From NCBI GenBank assembly GCA_029252045.1, contig JAQXCD010000065.1, positions 1 through 52,763 of the forward strand: a stretch of 52,763 nt of DNA, given 5' to 3'. Position numbers and translations under genes: made by a program. Shown piece after piece: positions 17,722-26,100 of this stretch. This stretch comes from Sulfitobacter sp. GTDB taxonomy: Bacteria; Pseudomonadota; Alphaproteobacteria; Rhodobacterales; Rhodobacteraceae. Within the stretch, counting starts at the first letter, position 1. Every line of letters begins with the position of its first letter. Below the pieces are notes generated by a model. That model was not told where the DNA came from. It saw only the letters and a program-made list of their open reading frames with translations, and did no database searches.

Positions 17722-18605
17722 TCGCCCGCAATCTTTGCGGCCTGCTCGGCGCGCCATTTGATCGGCGTCAGTGCCTCGGCCTGCGCGGTCACCATCGCGG
17801 CCAGCATCGCCTCGCCCGGGCATTTCGGGATCGAGGATATCGCCCCGCCCAGAATATCGCGCATCCGCCGGATCGCGCCATCGACGCCCAGCTGCGTCAC
17901 CGCATTGGGCCGCCCGTGCAGGTCATCCTGCCCCACCGGCTTGCCCAGCGTCTCTTCATCATAGAGCGCGTCGCGCAGATCATCGGCCACCTGAAAGGCC
18001 TCACCGATTCGCGCACCCAGCTCTTCCCAGGGCTCGCCCTCCTGCCCGCCGGCAATCGCGCCCATCTGCGTGGCCGCCATGAACAGCGCACCGGTCTTGG
18101 CCGCGTGATAGGCGCTCAGGTCAATCTCGCTCTCGCTCTCCCATCCCTGCCCCGCACAAATCCCATTCGGCATGCCCGAGCGTGTGGCCAGCGCCCGCAT
18201 CAGCGCCACGGCGCGCACAGGCTCGTCAGCGGCGGCCTTTGCCAACACCTCGAAGGCCATAATGATCAGGCTGTCCCCCACCAGAACCGCCAGCGATTCC
18301 CCGTAGGTGCGGTGCACCGAAGGCTTCCCTCGCCGCGTGTCTGCATCATCAAAACAAGGCAGATCATCATGCACCAGCGAGGCGCAATGCATCAGCTCCA
18401 GCGCTGTCGCCGCAGCATCGGCCAGCGCCGGATGCCGGTCCCCGCAGGCCGCCGCCACACTCATCAGAATCGTCGGACGTATCCGCGCGCCCCCCGGCGT
18501 GACGGCGTAGTGCAACGCCTCTGCCAGCTTCGCCGGACTGGGCGCCGTCTGCCCCTCACGGATGGCCTGCATGATCGCACTGTCTATTCTTTTGGCAAAT
18601 GACAT
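17718..18605 (-). CDS. crtE: geranylgeranyl diphosphate synthase
   Basis: A 295-residue trans-isoprenyl diphosphate synthase that builds C20 GGPP for phytoene and for the bacteriochlorophyll tail. The first Asp motif lies in VHDDLPCFDDADTRRG and the second in QVADDLRDALYD. The ATG at 18605 (MSFAKRIDSA) has GGAG upstream. A frame that extends through the promoter to 18893 runs over the PpsR boxes and crtD and was rejected. It is divergent from crtD and shares two PpsR operators. Confidence 0.94.
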   Translation of the reverse strand: MSFAKRIDSAIMQAIREGQTAPSPAKLAEALHYAVTPGGARIRPTILMSVAAACGDRHPALADAAATALELMHCASLVHDDLPCFDDADTRRGKPSVHRTYGESLAVLVGDSLIIMAFEVLAKAAADEPVRAVALMRALATRSGMPNGICAGQGWESESEIDLSAYHAAKTGALFMAATQMGAIAGGQEGEPWEELGARIGEAFQVADDLRDALYDEETLGKPVGQDDLHGRPNAVTQLGVDGAIRRMRDILGGAISSIPKCPGEAMLAAMVTAQAEALTPIKWRAEQAAKIAGE

Positions 18606-18635
18606 GATGATTTTCTCCGGCAGTCCGCGCTTGAA

Positions 18636-18678
18636 TGTAAACTGTTGCTGACAAAGCAACTGTAAACTAAACTGGACA
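18636..18678. promoter_or_regulatory. tandem PpsR operators between crtE and crtD
   Basis: TGTAAACTGTTGCTGACA (18636-18653) and TGTAAACTAAACTGGACA (18661-18678) match TGT-N12-ACA. They fill the divergent promoter region of crtEF and crtDC, only 12 bases before the proposed crtD start and 30 before crtE. Confidence 0.9.
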
Positions 18679-18690
18679 CAATCGCGCCAC

Positions 18691-20253
18691 TTGTCAATCT
18701 TTGCCTTGGAGCCTGCCATCCCGGAACAACCTCCCCATATCGCTGTCATCGGCGCCGGCATCGGCGGGCTGGCCTCTGCCTTGCGTCTCGCGCACGCAGG
18801 CGCGCAAGTGACTGTGCTGGAGCGGCATGGCACTCCGGGCGGCAAAATGCGCACAATAGACTCCGCCGCTGGGCCAGTAGATGCAGGCCCCACCGTGCTG
18901 ACGATGAAGCCCGTGTTCGAGACGCTTTTTGCCGATGTCGGCGCCCGGCTGGAGGATCACGTCACCCTGCTGCAAGAGCCGCTTCTGGCACGGCATTTCT
19001 GGCGCGATGGCACACAGCTTGATCTGATGGCGGATCATCGCGAGAGCCTCGAAAATATCGGCGATACTTTTGGGCCGACTGCCGCACAAGAGTTCGACCG
19101 CTTCTGCACCCGCGCCCGGGCCCTCTTTGAAGGTTTCGACGCCCCTATGATGCAGACGGTAGCACCCCGTCTCGGCTCCCTCACCGCTGCCGTGCTGCGC
19201 CGCCCGTCACTGATCCCCGCGATGGCCCCGCACCGGACCCTCGCACAACTGCTCGACAGCAGCTTTTCCGAGCCGAAGCTCGCCCAGCTTTTTGCCCGTT
19301 ATGCCACCTATGTCGGCGGCGTGCCGCAGACCTCGCCCGCCATCCTTGCCCTGATATGGGAGGCCGAGCGGCGCGGGGTCTGGCATGTGCAAGGCGGCAT
19401 GCACCGCCTCGCGCAGGCCATCGCAAAACTCGCGGCACAAAAGGGCGCAGTGTTTCAATACAATACCCACGTCGAGCGGATCGAGCTGTCAGATGGCACC
19501 CCTTGCGCGGTGCATACCAACGCCGGACGCATGCCAGTGGATGCGGTTCTGTTCAACGGCGATCCGCGCGCGCTGGCCACGGGCCTGCTTGGCCCCGATC
19601 TGGAGCGCGTCCTGCCTTCCAGTGAGACCACGCCGCGCAGCCTGTCCGCGCAGGTGCAGGCATTTTCGGCTCAGGTGCCAGCCGACTTTCCGCTTGCGGC
19701 ACATAACGTCTTTTTTGCGGATGATCCGCACGGCGAATATGGCCCCCTCGCAAAGGGCAGACTGCAAAGTGACCCGACCCTCTACATCTGCGCCCAGGAC
19801 CGGTTCGGCGGCGCGCAACCCGAGGGGCAGGAGCGGTTCGAGATCATTCTCAACGCGCCCCCCACCTCAGATCACACCCCCCTTCCTCCACAGGAGTCCG
19901 CCATATGTCAGACATTGATTTTCAGCAGGCTGGCAGCCTTCGGCCTGATCTTCAGCCCCGCACCAGACACCCGCACCCTGACGGGGCCGCACGGCTTCGA
20001 CGCTCTATTTCCGGCGTCGAACGGGTCTCTCTACGGGCGATCCCCGGCGGGGATGATGGCGGCATTCCAGCGCCCGACGGCACGCACGGCGATGCCGGGG
20101 CTCTATCTGGTGGGGGGCGGGGTGCATCCGGGCGCGGGGGTGCCGATGGCCACGCTCTGCGCCGCGCATGCGGCCGCGGCGATGATCAGCGACCTAAATT
20201 TAACCTCGACGTGCCCGCAGGTGGCTACGCTTGGTGGTATGTCGACGGCGTAA
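18691..20253 (+). CDS. crtD: methoxyneurosporene/hydroxycarotenoid 3,4-desaturase
   Basis: A 520-residue FAD-dependent desaturase of the CrtI family that introduces the C3,4 double bond in the spheroidene branch. The dinucleotide motif HIAVIGAGIGGLASALRLA lies near residue 15, and the C-terminal FAD segment GGGVHPGAGVPMATL is intact. No ATG is available. TTG at 18691 or 18706 is proposed, so the exact start is uncertain by a few codons. Its 3' end overlaps the proposed crtC start by 43 bases, and the two genes form one operon. Confidence 0.88.
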   Translation: MSIFALEPAIPEQPPHIAVIGAGIGGLASALRLAHAGAQVTVLERHGTPGGKMRTIDSAAGPVDAGPTVLTMKPVFETLFADVGARLEDHVTLLQEPLLARHFWRDGTQLDLMADHRESLENIGDTFGPTAAQEFDRFCTRARALFEGFDAPMMQTVAPRLGSLTAAVLRRPSLIPAMAPHRTLAQLLDSSFSEPKLAQLFARYATYVGGVPQTSPAILALIWEAERRGVWHVQGGMHRLAQAIAKLAAQKGAVFQYNTHVERIELSDGTPCAVHTNAGRMPVDAVLFNGDPRALATGLLGPDLERVLPSSETTPRSLSAQVQAFSAQVPADFPLAAHNVFFADDPHGEYGPLAKGRLQSDPTLYICAQDRFGGAQPEGQERFEIILNAPPTSDHTPLPPQESAICQTLIFSRLAAFGLIFSPAPDTRTLTGPHGFDALFPASNGSLYGRSPAGMMAAFQRPTARTAMPGLYLVGGGVHPGAGVPMATLCAAHAAAAMISDLNLTSTCPQVATLGGMSTA

Positions 20254-21140
20254 GCGATTGCGGCACACGCGCCGTTTCGGTCATCGGTTTCATCGGCTCC
20301 GTCTTTTCGCCGTGGTACCATTGGTCAGGGCGCGGCAACCCTGCTGACAACTGCTGTATCAATGTAGCGACCTATGGAGAGGGCGGGCGTTTCACCATGA
20401 CCGACAGGGGCGAGGCGGCGCTGCAGGCCACCCCTGACATGCTGCGCGTTGGCCCCTCTTCGATGTATTGGAACGGCGACGCGCTGGTGATCGACATAGA
20501 CGAAATATCTTCGCCGCCGCTGATCAGCCGCGTGCGCGGGCAGATCACCGTGATGCCAGAAGCGATCACGGAGGTCGAACTGCCGCTGACGCCGGACGGC
20601 GCCCATGTCTGGCGCCCCTTCGCACCTTCCTCACGGATCAAGGTCGATCTAGAGGCGCCCGGCTGGCAATGGACGGGCCACGGCTATTTCGACGCCAACT
20701 TTGGCACACGCCCGCTGGAACAGGATTTCAGCTATTGGACATGGGGCCGCTACCCGACGCGGGACGGGGCAACCTGTTTTTATGACGCGGACCGGCGCGA
20801 TGGAACAGCACTGGATGCAGCGATCGCCTTTGACCGCAAAGGGGCGGCCAAGCTGATCGAAGCCCCCGACCGCACGCCCTTCAAGCGCACCCTTTGGGCA
20901 CTACGGCGTGAAACGCGGGCGGATGCGGGCACCACGCCGCGCCAGATCAAGCCGATGCTGGACGCGCCATTCTACTCCCGCTCGGTGGTGGAGACAGTGG
21001 TGAATGGCGAGACGGTGCAAGGTGTGCATGAGGCACTGGATCTGGACCGCTACAAACAACCCCTGCTCAAACCGATGCTGGCGGTACGTGTGCCGCGCAG
21101 GCGAAACTGGAGCTTTTCCACTGCCGGCGAGGATGCCTGA
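20211..21140 (+). CDS. crtC: hydroxyneurosporene synthase (carotenoid 1,2-hydratase)
   Basis: A 309-residue enzyme that hydrates the C1,2 double bond of neurosporene or lycopene. Family signatures include GFIGSVFSPWYHWSGR, PLTPDGAHVWRPFAP, GHGYFDANFGTRPLE and PFYSRSVVET. The start is uncertain: GTG at 20211 gives (M)PAGGYAWWYVDG, a segment often present in family members. A frame reaching back to 19905 runs inside crtD and has shadow composition. It is convergent with tspO. Confidence 0.87.
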   Translation: MPAGGYAWWYVDGVSDCGTRAVSVIGFIGSVFSPWYHWSGRGNPADNCCINVATYGEGGRFTMTDRGEAALQATPDMLRVGPSSMYWNGDALVIDIDEISSPPLISRVRGQITVMPEAITEVELPLTPDGAHVWRPFAPSSRIKVDLEAPGWQWTGHGYFDANFGTRPLEQDFSYWTWGRYPTRDGATCFYDADRRDGTALDAAIAFDRKGAAKLIEAPDRTPFKRTLWALRRETRADAGTTPRQIKPMLDAPFYSRSVVETVVNGETVQGVHEALDLDRYKQPLLKPMLAVRVPRRRNWSFSTAGEDA

Positions 21141-21204
21141 GGCCATCCGCAGAGTGAGTTTGACGGCAAAATGAAGACAGGCGCTGCAGTGCCTTGCGTG
21201 AGGC

Positions 21205-21690
21205 TCAGATCTGGTCGACCGAGAGCGGCTTCACATCGCGGTTGAGGCGCCACATCTCGAAATTGAGGGCGGCGGCCACTGTTACCCAGACCATATACGG
21301 CACAAAAGCGAGGCCAGCCCAGAAATCCAGCGCGAAGGCGCTGACCATGCAGCCCAGCACGCTGAGCCACAGCGGGCCCATCGCGGCCAGCGATCCCTTG
21401 ATCCGGCGCACGCCGAAAAACAGCGGCGTCCAGAGGGTGGCGAGAGCCGCCTGAGCAGCCCAGAACGCCATGGCGTATTGATTGCCGTCCAGAACCGCAA
21501 GGCGCGCGCCAGCGAAGGAGATCAGCAGATAGATGGTGGTCCAAGCCACGGGAAACGCCCAGTCAGGCGGGGTGAACCACGGCTTCTCAAGCGTTTTGTA
21601 CCACTCACCCGGGCTGAAAATAGCCCCGGTTGCACCGGCGGCGGCACACGCGAGGAGGAAGATGGCGAAGAGGTAAATATCCATGTCCAT
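21205..21690 (-). CDS. tspO: TspO/MBR tryptophan-rich sensory protein (CrtK)
   Basis: A 161-residue outer-membrane or membrane protein with five hydrophobic helices and many Trp residues. The TspO signatures WFTPPDWAFPVAW and LWTPLFFGVRR are visible. In Rhodobacter sphaeroides TspO binds tetrapyrroles and tunes photosynthesis genes in response to oxygen; the same is inferred here. The start is at 21690 or, two codons later, 21684. It follows crtB after 15 bases in the crtI-crtB-tspO unit. Confidence 0.9.
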   Translation of the reverse strand: MDMDIYLFAIFLLACAAAGATGAIFSPGEWYKTLEKPWFTPPDWAFPVAWTTIYLLISFAGARLAVLDGNQYAMAFWAAQAALATLWTPLFFGVRRIKGSLAAMGPLWLSVLGCMVSAFALDFWAGLAFVPYMVWVTVAAALNFEMWRLNRDVKPLSVDQI

Positions 21691-21705
21691 TCATATGGGG
21701 CGGAA

Positions 21706-22737
21706 TTACTCCGCCGCCAAGCCCAGATTGGCTTTCTTGCGCAGCTCGCGCGCGCGCAGCTCGGCCATCACCTCCATCAGACCGTCCATGCGGGTGGGCG
21801 GCGTGAGGCGCTGGTGGGCGGCCGCGTCGACCAGAAAAGCGACCTCCTGCAAGGGCTTGGCGAAAATGACAGGCGAGCGGGGAAGCGCCAGAGTGGCTGC
21901 GGCGCGGATGCTTGCCTTGCCGATCAGTTTTATTTTCTGCGCCTTGTTCGTGCGCCCACGCAGGGTGATGGAATCGTGCCCGTTGCGGCGTACCGCACCG
22001 CCGATACCATCGTAGATATAGCGCGCGGCAAAAATGCCGGCACGCGCACCCACCGGCAGCGCGCCGATGCCCGCCTCCGAGCGGATATAGAGCCTGCGCG
22101 CCTCGGCCAGCAGACTGCGCACCATGCGGCGCACCTGCGGCGAGGCCGTGGGCGCGTCGAGAAAATCCTGCACGGCGATGCCCTCTTCTGCCAGCCAGTC
22201 CAGCGGCAGATAGATGCGGCCTGCGCGCGCGTCCTCGCCCACATCGCGGGCGATATTCGTGAGCTGCATCGCCACGCCCAGATCACAGGCCCGCGCCAGC
22301 GCATCGGCGTCACGTACCCGCATCAGCACGCACATCATCGCGCCCACAGCAGAAGCCACGCGCGCAGAATAGTCGCGCACACCCGACAGCGTGTCATAGC
22401 GCCGCTCAACCGCGTCCCACGCAAGCCCCTCCAGCAGCGCCTCGGGCAGCGCGCGGGGCATGTCGAATTCCTCGATGATGGCGGCAAAGGCACGGTCTTC
22501 GGGGGCATTTCGGGGCGTGCCCGCATAGGCCAGATCGAGGCGCTCTTGCAGGGCGATCACGGCCTTGCCCTTTTCCGAGCCCTCGTCGACCTCATCATCG
22601 GCCAGACGACAGAAAGCATAGAGCGCCAGCGCGGGGTCGCGCACGGAGGCGGGCAACAGCTTGCTTGCTGCGTGAAACGACAGCGATCCGGTGCGGATCA
22701 CGTTGCGGCAATGCTCCAGATCGGCGGGGGCGATCAT
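21706..22737 (-). CDS. crtB: phytoene synthase
   Basis: A 343-residue enzyme that condenses two GGPP molecules to phytoene. Both Asp-rich motifs are present: ADDEVDEGS (about residues 46-54) and NIARDVGEDARAGR. The start overlaps the crtI stop by four bases (ATGA), so the two are coupled. Length is normal. Confidence 0.95.
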   Translation of the reverse strand: MIAPADLEHCRNVIRTGSLSFHAASKLLPASVRDPALALYAFCRLADDEVDEGSEKGKAVIALQERLDLAYAGTPRNAPEDRAFAAIIEEFDMPRALPEALLEGLAWDAVERRYDTLSGVRDYSARVASAVGAMMCVLMRVRDADALARACDLGVAMQLTNIARDVGEDARAGRIYLPLDWLAEEGIAVQDFLDAPTASPQVRRMVRSLLAEARRLYIRSEAGIGALPVGARAGIFAARYIYDGIGGAVRRNGHDSITLRGRTNKAQKIKLIGKASIRAAATLALPRSPVIFAKPLQEVAFLVDAAAHQRLTPPTRMDGLMEVMAELRARELRKKANLGLAAE

Positions 22738-24287
22738 TCGGCGGCCAATTTGGGTGTGATCCGGGGCGCATCAACGGCCACCGGCATATCCGGCACCAGC
22801 TTGGCCAGCACCTCAGCGCTGGAGACGACACCGGGCAGGCCTGCGCCGGGATGGGTGCCTGCGCCGACCAGATAGAGACCGCGCGCCTCCTCGCTCACGT
22901 TATGGGGGCGGAACCACGCCGATTGCAGTATCCGCGGCTCCAGCGAGAAACCGGCGCCATGGGGCGAGAGGTAACGGTCCCGGAAGTCTTCTGGCGTGAA
23001 CACCAGCTCGGTCGAGATTTTATCGCGAAAGCCGGGCATGTGCTGCTCCAGGACGGCGGCGACCTTCTCGCGGTAGATCGGTTCTTCGGTTTTCCAGTCC
23101 AACGCCTTGTCCCAGCCCAGATGCGGCACGGGCGACAGGACGTAGAAGGTATCATCACCTGCGGGGGCAGCTGTGGGATCGGTCACGGAGGGGCGGTGGA
23201 TATAGAGGCTCATGTCATCGGCCAGCTTGCCGCGCATGAAGATGTCGCGCAGCAGGCCGGTAAAGCGGGGGCCGTTGACGATGGTGTGATGGCCCAGATC
23301 GGGCCACTGCCGCGCCGTGCCTTTGGTCCCGAAGTACCAGACATAGAGCCCCATGGACCACCGCTTGCGCCGCAGCTTGGGCGCGGTCCAGCGTTTCTTT
23401 TGGTGATTGCGCAGCAGGTGGGCATAGGTGTGGCCCGCGTCCGCATTGCTGACGATCAGCGGCGCCTCGAGGCGTTCGCCCGTGGTCAGGGTCACCTCCT
23501 TGGCGGCACCGCCCTGCACGATGATCTCATCCGCTTCGACCCCGTGGCGAATCACGCCTCCCTGCGCGCGGATCACGCCCGCCATCGCATCGGCAATGGC
23601 CTGCACGCCGCCCATGGCGTAGTGCACGCCGTATTCCTTCTCCAGATGCGCGACGAGCGCGTACATCGAGGTCACATGCGCCGGATCACCACCAATGAAC
23701 AACGGATGGAAAGACAGCGCCATGCGCAGCCGCTCGTCCTTCACCCGCGCCGCCGCATGGGCGTAAATCGAGCGGTCGGCGCGCAGCATCGCAAATTTGG
23801 GCAAGACCTTGATCGTCTCCCAAAGACGGTGCATCGGCTTGGCCACCATCCCCTCGAACCCCACGACATAGCGCGCGTGACTGTCTTTCAGGAATCGTTT
23901 GTAGCCTTTCAGATCGGCCGGGCTGATCCGCGACACCTCTGCGAACATCCGCTCCTCATCGCCACAGGCGTTGAAAGTGGTGCCATCGGGCCAACGCACC
24001 TCATAGAACGGGTCCAGCGGACGCAGATCCACATCTGCGCGGAAATCACGGCCGCAATCGGCCCAAAGCTGCTCGAACACCTGCGGCACGGTCACGATCG
24101 TCGGTCCCAGATCAAATCGGTGGCCGTCCTGCGAAATGGACGATCCCCGCCCGCCAGTCCGGTCTAGGCGGTCCAGCACGGTCACGGCATAGCCCTTGGC
24201 CCCAAGGCGCATCGCGGCCGCTAGCCCACCAAGGCCTGCGCCAATCACGATGGCACGGTTGTCAGAAGATGTGGGGTGCTGTGTCAT
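22734..24287 (-). CDS. crtI: phytoene desaturase (neurosporene/lycopene-forming)
   Basis: A 517-residue FAD-dependent desaturase. The N-terminal motif AIVIGAGLGGLAAAMRLGAKG and the C-terminal LYLVGAGTHPGAGLPGV are intact. In the spheroidene route CrtI carries out three desaturations to neurosporene. The ATG at 24287 (MTQHPTSSDN) gives a normal N-terminus. The frame upstream to 24335 runs into the operator region. It is divergent from crtA. Confidence 0.95.
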   Translation of the reverse strand: MTQHPTSSDNRAIVIGAGLGGLAAAMRLGAKGYAVTVLDRLDRTGGRGSSISQDGHRFDLGPTIVTVPQVFEQLWADCGRDFRADVDLRPLDPFYEVRWPDGTTFNACGDEERMFAEVSRISPADLKGYKRFLKDSHARYVVGFEGMVAKPMHRLWETIKVLPKFAMLRADRSIYAHAAARVKDERLRMALSFHPLFIGGDPAHVTSMYALVAHLEKEYGVHYAMGGVQAIADAMAGVIRAQGGVIRHGVEADEIIVQGGAAKEVTLTTGERLEAPLIVSNADAGHTYAHLLRNHQKKRWTAPKLRRKRWSMGLYVWYFGTKGTARQWPDLGHHTIVNGPRFTGLLRDIFMRGKLADDMSLYIHRPSVTDPTAAPAGDDTFYVLSPVPHLGWDKALDWKTEEPIYREKVAAVLEQHMPGFRDKISTELVFTPEDFRDRYLSPHGAGFSLEPRILQSAWFRPHNVSEEARGLYLVGAGTHPGAGLPGVVSSAEVLAKLVPDMPVAVDAPRITPKLAAE

Positions 24288-24303
24288 GAGGAGATGTTTA
24301 TAC

Positions 24304-24375
24304 TGTCTAACTAGATTTACGATGTCACGGTACACTCTTCCATATTTTCAGCGAATGTGTAAACTAAAATTGACA
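24304..24375. promoter_or_regulatory. PpsR operators between crtI and crtA
   Basis: TGTAAACTAAAATTGACA (24358-24375) is a perfect TGT-N12-ACA box, 19 bases before crtA. TGTCTAACTAGATTTACG (24304-24321) is the same motif with one mismatch (ACG), 16 bases before the crtI start. Together they fit a pair of boxes at a divergent promoter. Confidence 0.8.
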
Positions 24376-24394
24376 CATTAGGGAATTTACCTTC

Positions 24395-25096
24395 TTGGAA
24401 CAGGTCGTGAGCCTCAGCTTCTACCGTTTCGGCAGCCTCAGCGCGCGCCTGTGGGCCTTTGCCATGATGGGTCTTGCCCGCAGGCCGATGGCCCGCACAC
24501 CCGGCATCGGCTTTTGGAAGCTTTGCGGCTCCGGCACGGGCGAAGGGTTTACGCCGAAACCCAATCTGTCGGTCTATGCGATTCTCTCGACCTGGCCCGA
24601 TGCGGCGACGGCGCAGCGCGAAACGGCGCGCGGGGTGTTTGCCCGCTACCGCGCAAAATCGGTTGAGGATTGGACGGTCTACCTTGCCCCCACCTCCGCG
24701 CGGGGCGACTGGGCGGGCGTGCAACCGTTTGCCCCGCGCACCACTCCCGCCAGCGGCCCGATCGCCGCACTCACCCGCGCCAGCGTGCGGCCCCGCATGG
24801 CACACCGTTTCTGGGGGCGCGTGCCGAATATTTCCGCCGTGATCGGAAAAGACCCCTCGGTGCTGTTCAAGCTCGGCATCGGAGAGAAACCCTTTGTGCA
24901 TCAGGTCACGTTCTCGATCTGGCCCGATGCGGCAGCCATGAACAACTTTGCCCGCACCGGCCCCCATGCGGAGGCCATTCAGGCCGTCCGCCGTGATGGC
25001 TGGTTTTCCGAAGAACTCTATGCGCGCTTTTCGTGTGTGTCCGACCGTGGCACATGGGGCGGCGTATCTCCCCTGCTCACGAAAGAAACGCCATGA
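24395..25096 (+). CDS. crtA: spheroidene monooxygenase
   Basis: A 233-residue haem enzyme that oxidises spheroidene to spheroidenone with O2. This is typical of aerobically pigmented Rhodobacteraceae. Recognised segments: VSLSFYRFGS, RTPGIGFWKLCGSGTGEGFTP and FSIWPDAAAM. No ATG is available. TTG at 24395 gives (M)EQVVSLS; GTG at 24407 is the alternative. The stop overlaps the bchI ATG (ATGA), tying carotenoid oxidation to Mg-chelatase expression. Confidence 0.9.
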   Translation: MEQVVSLSFYRFGSLSARLWAFAMMGLARRPMARTPGIGFWKLCGSGTGEGFTPKPNLSVYAILSTWPDAATAQRETARGVFARYRAKSVEDWTVYLAPTSARGDWAGVQPFAPRTTPASGPIAALTRASVRPRMAHRFWGRVPNISAVIGKDPSVLFKLGIGEKPFVHQVTFSIWPDAAAMNNFARTGPHAEAIQAVRRDGWFSEELYARFSCVSDRGTWGGVSPLLTKETP

Positions 25097-26100
25097 AACA
25101 GCCCTTTCCCTTCTCCGCCATCGTTGGACAGGAGGATATGAAACGCGCGATGATCCTCACCGCGATTGATCCCGGCATTGGCGGGGTGCTGGTGTTTGGC
25201 GACCGTGGCACCGGCAAATCAACGGCCGTGCGCGCGCTGGCCGCTTTGCTGCCGCCCATCGCGGCGGTCAAGGGATGCCCGGTCAATGCCGCGCGGCGCG
25301 CCGATTGCCCTGATTGGGCGGTGATTGCAGGCGACGAGATGCACGAAATCCCCACGCCCGTCGTTGATCTGCCGCTGGGCGCGTCAGAGGACCGCGTGAC
25401 AGGCGCGCTTGATATCGAAAAGGCGCTGACCAACGGGGAGAAAGCCTTTCAACCCGGCCTGCTGGCGCGGGCCAACCGTGGATACCTCTACATCGACGAG
25501 GTGAACCTGCTGGAGGATCACATCGTCGATCTGCTGCTCGACGTGGCGCAATCGGGCGAGAACGTGGTGGAGCGTGAGGGGCTGTCGATCCGGCATGCCG
25601 CGCGCTTTGTGCTTGTCGGTTCCGGCAACCCCGAGGAGGGAGAGCTGCGCCCACAGCTGCTGGACCGGTTTGGGCTGTCGGTCGATGTGGCCTCGCCCAC
25701 CGATATCGAACAGCGGATCGAGGTCATCAAACGCCGTGATGCCTATGAGAATGATTACACCGCCTTCATGGTGCGCTGGCAGGCCGAAGATGCGATGCTG
25801 CGTGACCGGATCACGGCAGCGCGTGTGGCACTCAAACAGCTCGACACGCCCGAGCAGAGCCTGCGCGATGTGGCGGAACTGTGCATCGCGCTCGGCTCTG
25901 ACGGGTTGCGCGGGGAGTTGACGTTGCTCAAGGCCGCGCGCGCCTATGCCGCTTTCCGCGATGATACGGCGCTGACCCGTGGCCATATCCGCGATGTGGC
26001 CGCACTCGCCCTGCGTCACCGCATGCGCCGTGATCCGCTGGATGATGCAGGCTCCGGCACACGTGTGGCCCGCATCGTGGCCGAGACGCTGGGCAGCTGA
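25093..26100 (+). CDS. bchI: magnesium chelatase ATPase subunit I
   Basis: A 335-residue AAA+ ATPase. With BchD it forms the motor that drives Mg2+ insertion into protoporphyrin IX by BchH. Walker A is GDRGTGKSTAVRAL (about residue 36) and Walker B is LYIDEVNLL. The VGSGNPEEGELRPQLLDRFG sensor/arginine region is intact. ATG 25093 overlaps the crtA stop, and the bchI stop overlaps the bchD start. Confidence 0.96.
   Translation: MKQPFPFSAIVGQEDMKRAMILTAIDPGIGGVLVFGDRGTGKSTAVRALAALLPPIAAVKGCPVNAARRADCPDWAVIAGDEMHEIPTPVVDLPLGASEDRVTGALDIEKALTNGEKAFQPGLLARANRGYLYIDEVNLLEDHIVDLLLDVAQSGENVVEREGLSIRHAARFVLVGSGNPEEGELRPQLLDRFGLSVDVASPTDIEQRIEVIKRRDAYENDYTAFMVRWQAEDAMLRDRITAARVALKQLDTPEQSLRDVAELCIALGSDGLRGELTLLKAARAYAAFRDDTALTRGHIRDVAALALRHRMRRDPLDDAGSGTRVARIVAETLGS

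Noticed and set aside
19905..20210. N-terminal extension of crtC to 19905
   Set aside because: This part overlaps the crtD coding region and is a Gly/Asp/Arg-rich shadow; CrtC homology begins near 20211.
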